Source: Lentinus brumalis
Taxonomy: Eukaryota > Basidiomycota > Agaricomycetes > Polyporales > Polyporaceae
Direction of reading: 5' to 3'
Assembly (NCBI GenBank): GCA_001792895.1
Contig: MARA01000002.1
Location: forward strand, 186,001 to 250,000
Length of the DNA stretch: 64,000 bases
The notes under the pieces are model-generated. The model was not told the origin of the DNA. It did not search any database and saw only the letters and a program-made list of their open reading frames with translations. Numbering within the stretch: position 1 is the first letter of the stretch; each line of letters starts with the position of its first letter. The translations under genes and the position numbers were made by a program. Below, in pieces: positions 11,792 to 22,344 of this stretch.

Positions 11792-13001
11792 TCAAGATGC
11801 CTTCTTTGCTTTCCTCTTCGTTTTCTTCTCCGCGCTCTTGACCTTCTTCGCGGATTGTGGGGTTGCGCTCCCGCCTGCCGGATCGTCATCCATAGGCACG
11901 TCCTCACCGTCTGCTTGTGGCGAGGACCTCTTCTTCTTTGAAGGCTTGTTCGGCTTAGCACCTGCCTCGTCCCCGTACCCTGGTAGACAGAGTGTGTGAG
12001 CTCGCCATAAGTACAACCCTCGCGGACGTAGAGACGCACCAGCAAATGGGTCAACGGCAGCTCGTCTGCGCTTCTTCGCTCCCGCCGCTTTCCCGGCACT
12101 TTCTCCGTCCACCGCCCGGCCCTTGCCCTTCGCCTTCGAGCTCACCTTCTCAGGCTCAGCGTCTTCAGCATCGTCTCCGTCGGTTTTCTCGTCAAACACC
12201 TCCAACACGTCCGCGTCCGGGTCGTCATCCTCACCCATGTCCGCATCCCCGACCTCGTCCGCCGCGACCTGCTTCTGCCACTCTGCGCGCGCGAGCATCT
12301 TGCTCGTGACCTTGGCGGGCGCGGGCGGCACGCGGGGTGTGGATGGAGACGACGATGATGCTGATGCAGCGGGGACGTTGCCGTCGGTGTCGAAGCGGAT
12401 GTGGGTGTTGCTGCTGCTGCCGGCGCCGGGACTCGGGGCTTGGTCCTTTGCCTGGGCGATGGCGTGTTTGATGAAGCGGTTGGCGGCGGCTTTGTCCACT
12501 GCGGTCTTCCCTGTGTGTATATGAACAACAAGAATGAGTGGTGGACGGGAGGGAGGGAGGGAGGGAGTTCGTGCGGGGACGTACGCTTCTCGGGGTCTTC
12601 TGCGTTCTTGATCTTGTCAAAGTATTGCCTGACGCGGTCCTGTAGCAATCCGCTGTTTCATAAGCAGACGGTACGTTATGCGCAGGGTACACGTACGAGT
12701 TCCGCGACGACTGGGTGCGTCTTGGGGTCGATACCCCGCGTCTTCAGGTAGACTGCGAACGTACGCCACGGTATTAGTCGAACATCTGCACGCCAGAGGT
12801 ACTGTCGCGCGCACTGAAGATGAGGTCGTACACCAAGTACGGTATCGCCACATTGAGCTTCACTTGCTGGATCGTCTCCAAGGGCAGCAGGGACTCGGGC
12901 AGGGTTTGGGAGAGTAGGGGTTCCAGTTGGTCCTCGAGGTCGTCCAGCGAGTCGTTCAGGTTCGCAAGCCTCGCGAGCAGTTTATCTGAGCTGTCCGCCA
13001 T
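11792..13001 (-). CDS. LRP1: Nuclear exosome cofactor LRP1/Rrp47 (C1D, Sas10/C1D family)
   Basis: This is the cofactor of the nuclear exosome nuclease Rrp6, needed for 3' processing of rRNA, snRNA and snoRNA. The N-terminal Sas10/C1D domain begins MADSSDKLLARLANLNDSL at the ATG 12999-13001 and includes IPYLVYDLIF. Across introns it continues with YLKTRGIDPKTHPVVAEL, then VRQYFDKIKNAEDPEK and AANRFIKHAIAQAKD, which are signature segments of Rrp47/C1D. The rest is a long disordered tail with acidic stretches (EVGDADMGEDDDPDADV) and basic clusters (AKKRRRAAVDP; KKTKRKAKKAS), typical of nucleolar RNA binders. The tail is longer than in human C1D. About four introns; one contains a (GGGA)5 microsatellite. 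SF3B5 is transcribed divergently 1.4 kb away. Confidence 0.88.
12547..12566 (+). repeat. (GGGA)5 microsatellite in an LRP1 intron
   Basis: Five tandem GGGA units lie between coding exons of LRP1 (on the coding strand, a TCCC pyrimidine tract). It is probably neutral and prone to length polymorphism. Confidence 0.85.
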
Positions 13002-14395
13002 TCTGCAGTTCTGCGCGTCCAGCCGGTGCAAGTCGGTAGAGAGGAAGACGCGAACAGTGCGGGCGCCAGGAAAAGAAGTGAAGCGCCCGTCGATCGCGCT
13101 GAGATCCAAGTGAGATCCCCTGCATTCTCCACCATCAGCAAAGTCCCGAAACGATCGCAGGCGCGTGCAAGCGCTTGCGAGCACCAAGCGGGGTGAGGAT
13201 CGCAAGCGCATACATAGAACTCTCCATACATTGCACACGGCGCAATCTCCCCCTCAGCCGAATGCAATCGCTTGCAAGCCCGACAAGCGCAGGTAGGTCT
13301 TGGAGTCGAATGTCCAGCTTACTAGCGAATGTACTGTTTGGCAAGGAGAACCGGCCGGGGGAAGGGACAGCATCCCCTCGAGCTCGACATAGCAGACGGG
13401 ACAGAATGCTTGGTCGAAAATAGGGAACCATGATCTGGTCAATCTGCATTTCGATAGCTACTACAATACTACACCACGGCGTACGAGGATATAACGAGAG
13501 CACAATCAAGCCGTACAACGTACAACGAGCAAGGAGATAGAGCGAGCGTGTGGTGTGGCAGCGAGTGCGAGAGAAATTTTGTCCATAGAGATGTGCCTGC
13601 CCGGACTCACCGCTCTGCTCATATGCGGGATGTCTGTCTCGCCAATGCGATCCTTGCATGGGTTCGTGGGCGGGAAGTAGATCTGAGGTTAGGGAACCGT
13701 GTGAGCGAGGACATATGGCTGCGGATCCGGAGATGGGCACTTACTACTTGGTCATGTGTGGTGGCCGGCAATGGCAGCAGAATCGAGTCGGGAGTGGGCG
13801 ACCTTTGGAATGGTTATACCACGCATATAGTCAACTCATAGTATGAACTCACCTTCGGGCAGCGAGCCTGAATCAAGCACGGACGTACCTTGGCACGACC
13901 ATGGGCAAATTGAACGCACCTGAACCTCGACTATGTGAAATGCGGCATAGCACAAAGCACTTACCTGGGAGGCACTCACCGTGTGCATCTAGTCACTTCC
14001 AAACGCTCTGCATGCGAAGACGGGACGGTACGGACAGGCGACATACACCATCCATACGGTGGGTGTGGGCCTGGCATGGGGATGGTGATGGTGGAGAAGA
14101 GAGGGTGCGAGGCAGCGAGGGCGAACAGAGGATGCAGCAAGCAGTCTTTATAGCGAGAGAGGGCCCGAGATGGGGCCTAGAATGCTTCGCCCTTTGCCCA
14201 GGCGGGGATGTCCGACAAGCGAGTACGAGGTGCTCGTTGCTTGCAGTCGACCTCTGGGATTGCGCTGAGCTTGCGAACGATTGCAAGCGCTGGCGAGCGC
14301 CCACCCGATTGCCATGTGCGCAATCGGTCCCGAGCGTTTCGGGTTTTTGCTGATGACGCGCCTGCCACAAGCTGGCACCAACGCTGCTCTTGACC
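13002..14395. other. Divergent intergenic region between LRP1 and SF3B5
   Basis: No supported gene in 1.4 kb. It holds several related palindromes: GCAAGCGCTTGC at 13167-13178, GCTTGCAAGC at 13270-13279, and similar GCTTGCGA/TTGCAAGCGC arrangements around 14271-14300 near the SF3B5 end. They may be binding sites, but that is inference. Confidence 0.5.
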
Positions 14396-15038
14396 ATGGT
14401 CAGTCATCACCCCCTCTCCCCTTCACCGCTCCCTGGTATTGACTCCCGGCCTGTTTGTAGTCTTCCGAGCTCAGGTACACGGCCAACACCCAGCTCGAGC
14501 ACTGTGCGTCGCCACTTTCTTTGTCTTTGTCGGGACGCCTCGCTGACCCCACGTTACCGCGCAGTGCATGCTCGTTACACCGGCACGGGTATGTCCACAC
14601 GCTCTTTGTTGCTTGCTTCTGGACTGACATCTGACCCACAAGGACATGCCGACTTGACGAAATAGTAAGCTTTCTCTGGAGAGGTCGAGTGTGGACTGGG
14701 CAGATACTGACTGCGAACGCAGCGAATGGCTTACGCACCAGCACCGGGACACGCTCGCATCTATCGTCGGACACCCGCCTCTTACGTCCTATATGGCGAT
14801 CGCTGACGGAGAGGCGATTGGGAGGGTACGGTTTGAGATGACTGAGGTACGTGCTTCGTTCGGTTGGGCTCGTAGGGTGTTGTCCTCGGATGGACATGCG
14901 TTGCTGGGACAACTGCGTTCATTGTGCCCGTATGGCGCGACTTGACCCTGTGTTGCCTATGTGGTACCTTATGCTGATGTCTCGACCGTACAGCGCATGT
15001 TGCAGCCGTGTGGGCCTCCTCCGCCGAAGGATGACTAG
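14396..15038 (+). CDS. SF3B5: Splicing factor 3B subunit 5 (SF3b10)
   Basis: This is a small subunit of the SF3b complex of the U2 snRNP, where it helps branch-site recognition. Six exons give an 86-residue protein, the length expected for the family: 14396-14398 (ATG only), 14461-14503, 14565-14588, 14643-14664, 14723-14846 and 14994-15038. The product reads MSSELRYTANTQLEHLH, then ARYTGTGHADLTKYEWL, THQHRDTLASIVGHPPL, TSYMAIADGEAIGRVRF and EMTERMLQPCGPPPPKDD. It matches SF3B5 end to end, including QLEHL, YxGTGHADxTKxEWL, QHRD, AIA and MLQPCGPP. Every exon joint uses GT...AG with consistent phase. The smallest exons are 3, 22 and 24 nt. Confidence 0.95.
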
Positions 15039-15632
15039 GTTGGTCTCTTCGGAGGTATGATATTGCTTTCCGCCATGACAGTGTATAGCGCAGTAGAGTA
15101 ACCCGCCAGGTTTCCGACACGAATCAAGTGCTCTTTGTACAGTCATACCCTTGTCGGGCCGCCCCGACCGCCGCCACAAAGATGCGCGCCAAGTTGCCGG
15201 GTAGGTGCTGCTGTTGTGGAATGTCTCGGAGCTGACTGGGCAGCGGCGGACGGGTGTCGCTGCGATGTGCCAGGACGTGCGTTGGCTGTGTGTCAATGTC
15301 TCTGATGCACAGGCAGAGAGGGACAGACGCCCGTGTCCATGGAGCGCTGTCAGTTGTGTCAGCCCCTTCCGGTGTGGCCTGACGGAACACGACGTGCAAC
15401 AGCCTCGGAGCGCGCGACCCGCCCTGCACTCCCTCGCGGATCCTGCTTCCCGTCCCCCATCTCGTCCTCGGCAACTCGACGTGCTGGCGACCCCGAAGCT
15501 TCACACTGTCTCACACTCTCCGAAGACTCATTGTCACTTAGCACAAAGCAACCATCACCTTGAAGCCCGCCACCCGTCGCTTTGCTCGTCCTCCCCCCCT
15601 CTCCTCTATAACCCTCCACGTCCTCCTCCACC
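15039..15632. other. Intergenic, promoter of the methyltransferase gene
   Basis: No gene is supported. The 15480-15630 part is strongly pyrimidine-rich and leads directly into the ATG at 15633, as expected for a promoter and leader. Confidence 0.5.
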
Positions 15633-18136
15633 ATGGAGCCCCGGATCTTCTCACCGACGTCTCCCAGGGGGACCATCCTTGACTCTTCATTCGACCGTTC
15701 GATTTCGTTCTCCCACAGCGAGGACTCTCTCTGCCCTCTGCTCTCTTCACATGATTCTTCAGACTCCGTCTTCGACGCATATATCTCCGAAATGGTAGCC
15801 AAGGACAACAAGTCTTTGCAGCTCTCTCCTACCCCCACCCTGACACCGAATGCGTCGAAACGATCGTCACTAGAGCAGACGCTCATCGACGACTCGCCTT
15901 CGCAAGCGACAATCACTGAAGCCGCTCTGCGCTCCGACTCCATGCGTCTCAAGAAGAAGCGATCGTTCGGACATGCTCTCAAGACACTTCGCTCCTCGTC
16001 GCGCGACCTCACTGCCAGCCTCCGAGGTACGAAGCATGTGCCCTATCCGCTCCAGCTCGAGGATACTTCCATCTTGACCGTGGCCTCGGAGATTCTCCCG
16101 GGCTCTGCTGGCGCGCGCGCGGCGGAGGAGGATGACGGGTTCGAAGACCGCAACAGAACCGTCCGCAGGCGCAACATGCCCCACCACCCTTTCCGCTCCG
16201 AAGACGCGCCATACATGCAAGCATACAACCAGATGTCGCTCGAGAAGTGCGTCCAGTTCTGTCTCGCCTCACCGCGCTTCTCACGTCTGTCTCGTTGACA
16301 TATCATCTCCTTTGCTGCGCGCAGTGACTTCCAGACCCACCAGCTCCTTTGTCGCTTGAAGCCCGGCGACTCGCCCACCTTCCACAAGTTTGGCAAGAAG
16401 CCGCCGGCCGAGGTCCTCGATCTTGGATGCGGTGAGGGCTTCTGGGTGCTTCACGCTGCCAAGCTGTGGAAGTCAAATGGCACCAAGGTCACCGGTCTCG
16501 ACCTCATTGACGTGCATAACAACCACGTAGGCGAGGTGCATCCACATCTTGAGCCGGAACAGGTGCCCAAGAACGTCACTTGGTTGCGTGCCAACTTGTA
16601 CGTCTTCCTTCCGCGTCCTTGGTGACTGTATGCGCGCGATGTTGATCAGCCTCGCAGTGTCAAGTATGCATTGCCGTTCCCCGACAACTCCTTTGACCTC
16701 GTGCGAATGGCAAACCTCACGCTATGCATTCCCATGAGCCGATGGAGGTTTGTGCTCACGCAAGTGCGACGGGTCCTCAAGCCTGGCGGCCGGCTCGAGC
16801 TCATCGACGACGACCTGTTCTTTCCCAGCGTCCTTCCTCGTACTGTCCGAGATTCCTTTTCCGCTTCTCAAAGGTCTCAATGGAAGCGATCTGCGAGTGG
16901 CTCCAGCACCTCTTCGTGCTCATCATCCCTGAGTCGCTCGCTGTCCAACAAAGCTCTTCCAGACATCCCGTCACCGCATGGGTCGCCTGATCGCAAGGGC
17001 AGCAAGGGGCATGCGCGGAAGCCATCGGATGTTGACTTCAGCACGAATGCCACCATCTCGAGACACGTCGAGACGATATTCGAGAATATGCTCGTGAACA
17101 AGTACGGCATCTCCCCGCGCCCACACCAGTTCCTCGAGCAGGTCCTACGTGATGTCTTCGGGCCAGAGTGCGCGCGCCAGACGCAGAAACTCGAGCTCGC
17201 CGTGCCCTCGCGCGAGCTAAGTGAGAGCTGTGAAGCACAAGGCCTCGGTCTCAATGTCAATACCAACACGGGTTCGACGATCTCCTACGGGCACTCGAAG
17301 CGTGCCAGCGAAGATGAGAAGAAGTCTCCGTGGATATCAATCGACTGGGAGAAGAAAGAGAAGCGGTCCCGCCCTTCATCGCCCGCTCCCATCCCCATCT
17401 CTCTCCCGACCTCCTCCCCTGCGAGCACGTACTCTGGGCGCTCCAGCGAGGACAGCGTGCGCAGCATGGACCTGAAGCTTGACCCGCAGTTGCTCTCTCT
17501 GACCCCGAAGGCACGCCAGCTGCTCTTCGGCGAGGGCGAGAACGTGCATTCAGGCAAGACCCCGTCTTGGCGCGCAAATGGCCCTTACCAGCCTCCTGGT
17601 CTCGTCCTGCTGCCATCCACACTCATCGCTTTCTCGCCCTTGGAGCTCGAGATGCACGCGTGCAAGCATATGAACACCCTCCTTGGGTGCAAGTATGCGC
17701 TGGGGAAGTACGTCGCGGGGCAGAAGGGAGAGGATGGGCAGCCGCTGCTTTCGGAGAGGGAGATGGACGACTACCTGTGGGACTACGAGTGGTACGTATC
17801 CGTCTCGTCCGAATGCATCCCACCGGTCTGACCTTCATGATCAGCTTCCGACGGAAACGCTTGAACTGGCCACAAGATATCCCTAGGCTTCAGATGGAGG
17901 ACGAGTCGGAAGAGCCGGTGCTTCCCCCTCCACCGACGAAATCGAACATCTTTAACAAGTTCGCGCCGAGCACGCCGCCGGCGAGTGAACCGCAGCGTAC
18001 GCTATCGTCGGGTGGGGTGTACGGCGGTGTCACCGTAAGTAAGCAGTCCTCGACCCACGTACGGACAATCCGCGTGTACGAGGCGTTGAAGGTGCATCGA
18101 CATTGCTCGTGCCACGGCCATTGTAACGGCTTATAG
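15633..18136 (+). CDS. Class I SAM-dependent methyltransferase with long disordered regions
   Basis: The product is about 700 residues. The first ~180 are Ser-rich and disordered. A Rossmann methyltransferase core follows: motif I is AEVLDLGCGEGFWVLHAA near 16410, the acidic end of strand 2 is TKVTGLDLIDVH, and motif IV/post-IV appear as FPDNSFDLVRMANLTLCIP with VRRVLKPGGRLELIDDD. Then comes a large Ser/Lys-rich insert (about 16870-17500) inside or behind the fold, and a C-terminal part conserved in basidiomycete homologues (LEMHACKHMNTLLGCKYALG and DDYLWDYE). The substrate is unknown; such proteins are usually called UbiE/Methyltransf_11-like. Introns lie near 16246-16324, 16597-16657 and 17791-17845. 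Reading through the last GTAAGT (18033) gives a smooth end at a TAG at 18134-18136, so I treat it as unspliced. Confidence 0.85.
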
Positions 18137-18598
18137 ACATGCGACTGTGCCCTCACGACTTGTCATGACTTACGACTCTGCCTGCATCGTCATACCTCTA
18201 TCTACCCCATCTGCTGCTCTTCGCGTTTTCTCAATTCCCCTTGCACTTTCTTGCGTCGTCACATATCCCGCACCACACACTCGTTCGTTCCTTTTGTATG
18301 CACCCCATCATATTGCATAGACCCAACTCCCTTGCACGCTCTTTTGCATTGCTTTGCACCTCGCTCGTCGCATCCTCGCATTGACTTATCCTCTCGTCTG
18401 CACTCGCACTGTACCAGTAGATCACCGCATTCCAGTCCATAGATGTAAGCGTTATTACAGTAGCTCTACAACCGACCGTCCGTACAATACTACAAATAAG
18501 TTACATGGCATTGCGTGCTGCACCGCAACAGAAGCCACGACATAACAACGCGCGATCGCCTGCAGGGAAGGTCCGTACGACACCGACGCGCCCTACGC
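18137..18598. other. Convergent 3' intergenic region
   Basis: This separates the stops of the methyltransferase and NIPA genes. It is pyrimidine-rich and has no supported gene; it probably holds two 3' UTRs. Confidence 0.6.
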
Positions 18599-20018
18599 CT
18601 ACACATGCTCTGGAGTCCGAGTCCGTTCGTCGCTCGAGCGATGGAGGTGCATCCGCTCGTCGACGTGCTCAAAGTCGTCCGGCTCCGGCTCGTACATGGT
18701 CTCCAGGCCGACGACGTCGCCGCCGTATGCGCGGACGTAGCCCTCGCCTGGCCCTGAGGCACCGGGTGTGCGCGCGAGCTCGAGGAGGTGCACCCCGAGG
18801 AAGGTCGTGATGAACCCGGCGAGGAGCGAGATGGAGTTCGCGGGGTCGTCGGTGTTGAGTCCTTGGAAAAGGATGATGGACGCGACTATGGTCGCGGTCG
18901 AGAAGCCGACGTAGTACATCGGGTTCACCCTGAGAGGGGATGAGGAGGGTCAGAACAGTCTCACTGAGAGGGGGAAGCGTTAGAAGGACGCACACGTTCG
19001 TGGAGAATGTGTCGAGGGCCTTGTTGAAGTAGTTTGTCTGGACGACGATGCAGCCACCGACGAGGATGGCGAAGACGTACGTCGCGGGGCGCGTGAACTG
19101 GTTGTTGCCCGAGAAGGTGAGCTTGACGGCGACGCCGAGGCCCTTGATCGCCATGACGGAGACGGAGCCGACGAGCGAGCAGATGGATATGTAGACGATG
19201 GGATTCGAGCGGCCGTACCTCGGGACGACGGCGTAGATCATGACGAGGCTGAAGACCAGGACCACGAAGCAGTATAGCATGAACCCTGCAGAGCTGTCTT
19301 GAGCGGGCAGGGTTCGCAAGGGGTTTCGCAGGGAGGTGCTTACCGGGTTGAAGCGCGAAATGCAGTATCTCATCGACCGTCTGGATGTCCTTGTCTGGGG
19401 GTGCGTGTAGGACGATGATGAGGGAGCCCAAGAGGCATAGTGCGCAGCCGACCCGACCAAGGTGACCCAATTTCTCGTTGAGCACGAAGGACGCAAGGAC
19501 TGCTCTGAAGGCCCTCATGAGCCTGTCGTCAGTAAGGATACGAGCAATGGTGACGTACCCAATAATCACACTGAGCGCACCCAATGGGGTGATCAATATT
19601 GGCGGAGCGAACGTATATGCTACGAAGTTGAGGACTGTCCACGACGATGAGATTGGGACCCCGGAAGGATATGCTTGCGCTGCACGTACTCTCGCCAAGG
19701 ACCACTAAAACATCAGGCCCGTAAGACATCCGGGCGCAACGTCGCGAACTAGCCGTACTCACTAAGTGTCATTCCCGCCCACCATAGCGGACTGCGGAAA
19801 TACGTATGCTCGTCGGACGAATTCCCGCCAGAGTGGGGACTGCCAGCCTGGATGAGCCCCTGCGCACGCGAAGCCGCCACAATCACGGGTCAGACTTGCT
19901 GGGGGTAATACACGGAGATTGATATGCGACGGACCTTCTTGGTGAGGATGAAGCTGCTGCCGATGCCCACGGAGCCCGAGAGCGCGATTATGAGGCCGAT
20001 GTACTTGTCTTCCAGCAT
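18599..20018 (-). CDS. NIPA-type magnesium transporter (DUF803 family)
   Basis: This is a multi-pass membrane protein of the NIPA/DMT superfamily, expected to move Mg2+ across the plasma or endosomal membrane. It starts MLEDKYIGLIIALSGSVGIG, continuing SSFILTKKG, the usual TM1 of NIPA proteins. Family landmarks follow: NFVAYTFAPPILITPLGALS, VLNEKLGHLGRVGCALCLLG, a luminal stretch PPDKDIQTVDEI, and VVQTNYFNKALDTFSTN, followed by PMYYVGFSTATIVASIILF. About nine hydrophobic segments are visible. The C-terminus is hydrophilic and acidic (EPEPDDFEHVDERMHLHRS) with a TAG at 18599-18601. About five introns. The ATG at 20016-20018 is the only one that leaves TM1 intact. Confidence 0.88.
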
Positions 20019-22344
20019 CGTAAGAACGTCAGAGGTGCGCTGTCATCAATGCAAGGAGCGTGGAGGAGAGGGGGGAGGAGGAGAAGGCCGTTAGTCGGGA
20101 CTCCGCTGGCGAGCTGCCATTGAACTGGCACGACGTGCTCGCCAATTTCGCGCGCAGTTCCACGCTTCGCTTGCCTCGGCGTTCCCCGCTCGCTACGTCG
20201 ACATTGTTCGACCTCGCGCGAGAACACAACGATCATAACCATCTACTGTAGCCGTGCATCCAATTGTCCGCCGCGGCAGTGAGTGTAAGCAGCGCAGGCC
20301 TGGATACTTATACTTACCCTGTTTGCTAGCCCGCGGTGATGTGGGAATGTACGTATACCCTGGCGGTCTCTCAAGATCTCAACTTCAAGAGATGCACTTT
20401 TGGAAGAAAGATCCGCACCTCACATTCCCGAGGCCGCACACGTCAGTCCCTCCGACTAAGTGTCGAGGGTATTCACAGGTCCACCGCTCAGACAGTGATG
20501 GAGGCATGCCGCCGTATCGGCCCCGCACCGTCCAGTTGCTTCAGTGAGCACGCCGCCCATTTGTGCTCATATGTATTCGCTGACTGACAGGTCCTCAGTA
20601 CCTGTGGCATACTGACACGCATCGCCGCTAGGTATTCGGCAACGCCGAGGTGATATCAACAGGGTGAAGGCCGCAGCGGCAATGCAACCAGCCCCCATCT
20701 CCCCGTTCACGCCTTGCGCGTCGTCATCCAGGCTACCTCCGGCATGGCTACCCGAGGCACTAACAACTCCCCCACAGGCCGTCTCTTGCCCACAATATTG
20801 TGCCTAGCAGGTCAATGCACCTCGTTTGCACGGTCACACAGTCCTCCATCCGTAACTCAGAACATAGGCGCGCAGCGTACCGATGCGTCGTCATCTATCA
20901 GCCAGCATGAGCGTGCCAAGAAGCAACAACCTGTCTGCGACCAGCCTGGGTCGACTGGTTGTCAGTCGCCATTAAGATTCCTCACCGCCTCCGCAGGGTC
21001 AACGACCGCGGCGCGCACTGTGCGAGGGTCTGACATGGAAAAGGTTAGAGTCGTCCTTCCTCTGCATGTGGGTACCTGGCTGATCGATTCCTTCCTGTTG
21101 ATGTCCGTGACTGGGACGTAGTGTGAGTATGACGATGATGCCATTGCACGCCCACAGAATAGGGCCATCCATATACGGACTGTCGACACCGCACAATAAC
21201 CCCTCTGCCCCCTGCATCATGCGGGACACAAGAGCCCGCCGTGGGATTATCCTCAAGCAGCTCTTTGGCGAAGTATACTGTTAGATGCGCTTCTGACTCT
21301 AGTTCGAAGTGCCCTTGCCGCCCGGCTGTGGATATCCGGTGGCGCCACCCAGCAGCGAGATGTCTACAAGTAGGAGCGCGCGATCTTGCCACGCCGGTCA
21401 CAATCGTTCATTAAGAGCGCAAATTCCCTTGGTGAGCTCGAAAATTGCGCCCATCACGAGCTCGGTCGACTAATGACACCTCAGGTGACACAGACTCGTT
21501 GGCGGAGCGAGATCAGGCAGCGAAAACTACAGGCAACCCTCGGACCTTCAGCCGGCTGATAGAAAACCAATGTCACCAATTTGCGGTGAGTATAGCACTT
21601 ACTGTGTGGGACCCTATAGCCTCGTTGGACGCTGACGGTCAGCATTCAGTATAAATGTCATAGCGCGGGGTTAATGAGATACATTCCACCGGCGCTGCTT
21701 GAGCGATTGTAGCCCTTAAGCTGTCCTGACGTCGACGTCGACGCGGCGTTCTCAGCCACCTCGTGAGAGATGGGCGGAAGGGGCTGTTTCAAGTCAATCC
21801 CTCCGTTAACAAACCCCACCACTCCTTCGTCTCCTACCGGAACGGAGTCCTACTTGGCACCGACAGGCACAATCATGCAGAGTAGACGTACCGGGTCACC
21901 GCCATCGGAGCTGCTGAAGCGCATGCGCCCACAAGTCATCCAACGGACCTTGACATCTCGCAGTACCTGCGCTACTGTGAGCAGTCCGCCCAGTCCTATA
22001 ATCGGGACACTCTCACCCCTGCGGATTCCGTTCGCGCGATTGCCGCCATTCAGGCCCGAACAGATGCGACTCGCACTCTAGAGTCGAAACGTCGGTACCT
22101 GGCATGACCCATGGCATCGGGTTCTGGCTGACTGCTCATCCCGTCCGCCTTTGTTCCGCCAGAGGTAGGGAGCAAGTGCACAATGGCAGAGTCACAAATC
22201 CGTATTGCGCGTTGTGAGCGGCTCGCTGGGCTACCTGGACAGTATTTAAGAGGTGGACGATGAGGCATTTGTGCTCAAGCCGAGCTCTACTCATCCAGGG
22301 ATCGGATTCTACCACTTTTGACAGGAAACCTGGTCGCAATCGAA
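20019..22344. other. 2.3 kb gene-free region, laccase 1 promoter at the right end
   Basis: No frame in this stretch has recognisable domain content. Frames near 21000-21400 are short and mutually overlapping, as expected by chance. The last few hundred bases are the laccase 1 promoter, with a TATA-like TATTTAAG at 22243-22250. I see no repeat or mobile element. Confidence 0.5.
22243..22250 (+). promoter_or_regulatory. TATA-like element of laccase 1
   Basis: TATTTAAG lies about 95 nt upstream of the laccase ATG. A consensus TATAAA sits at a similar place before laccase 2. Confidence 0.5.

Noticed and set aside
21430..21930. Metal-response-like TGCGCCC hexamer-plus matches upstream of laccase 1
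   Set aside because: The degenerate pattern is expected several times in any GC-rich kilobase, and the matches are over 400 nt from the TATA element.
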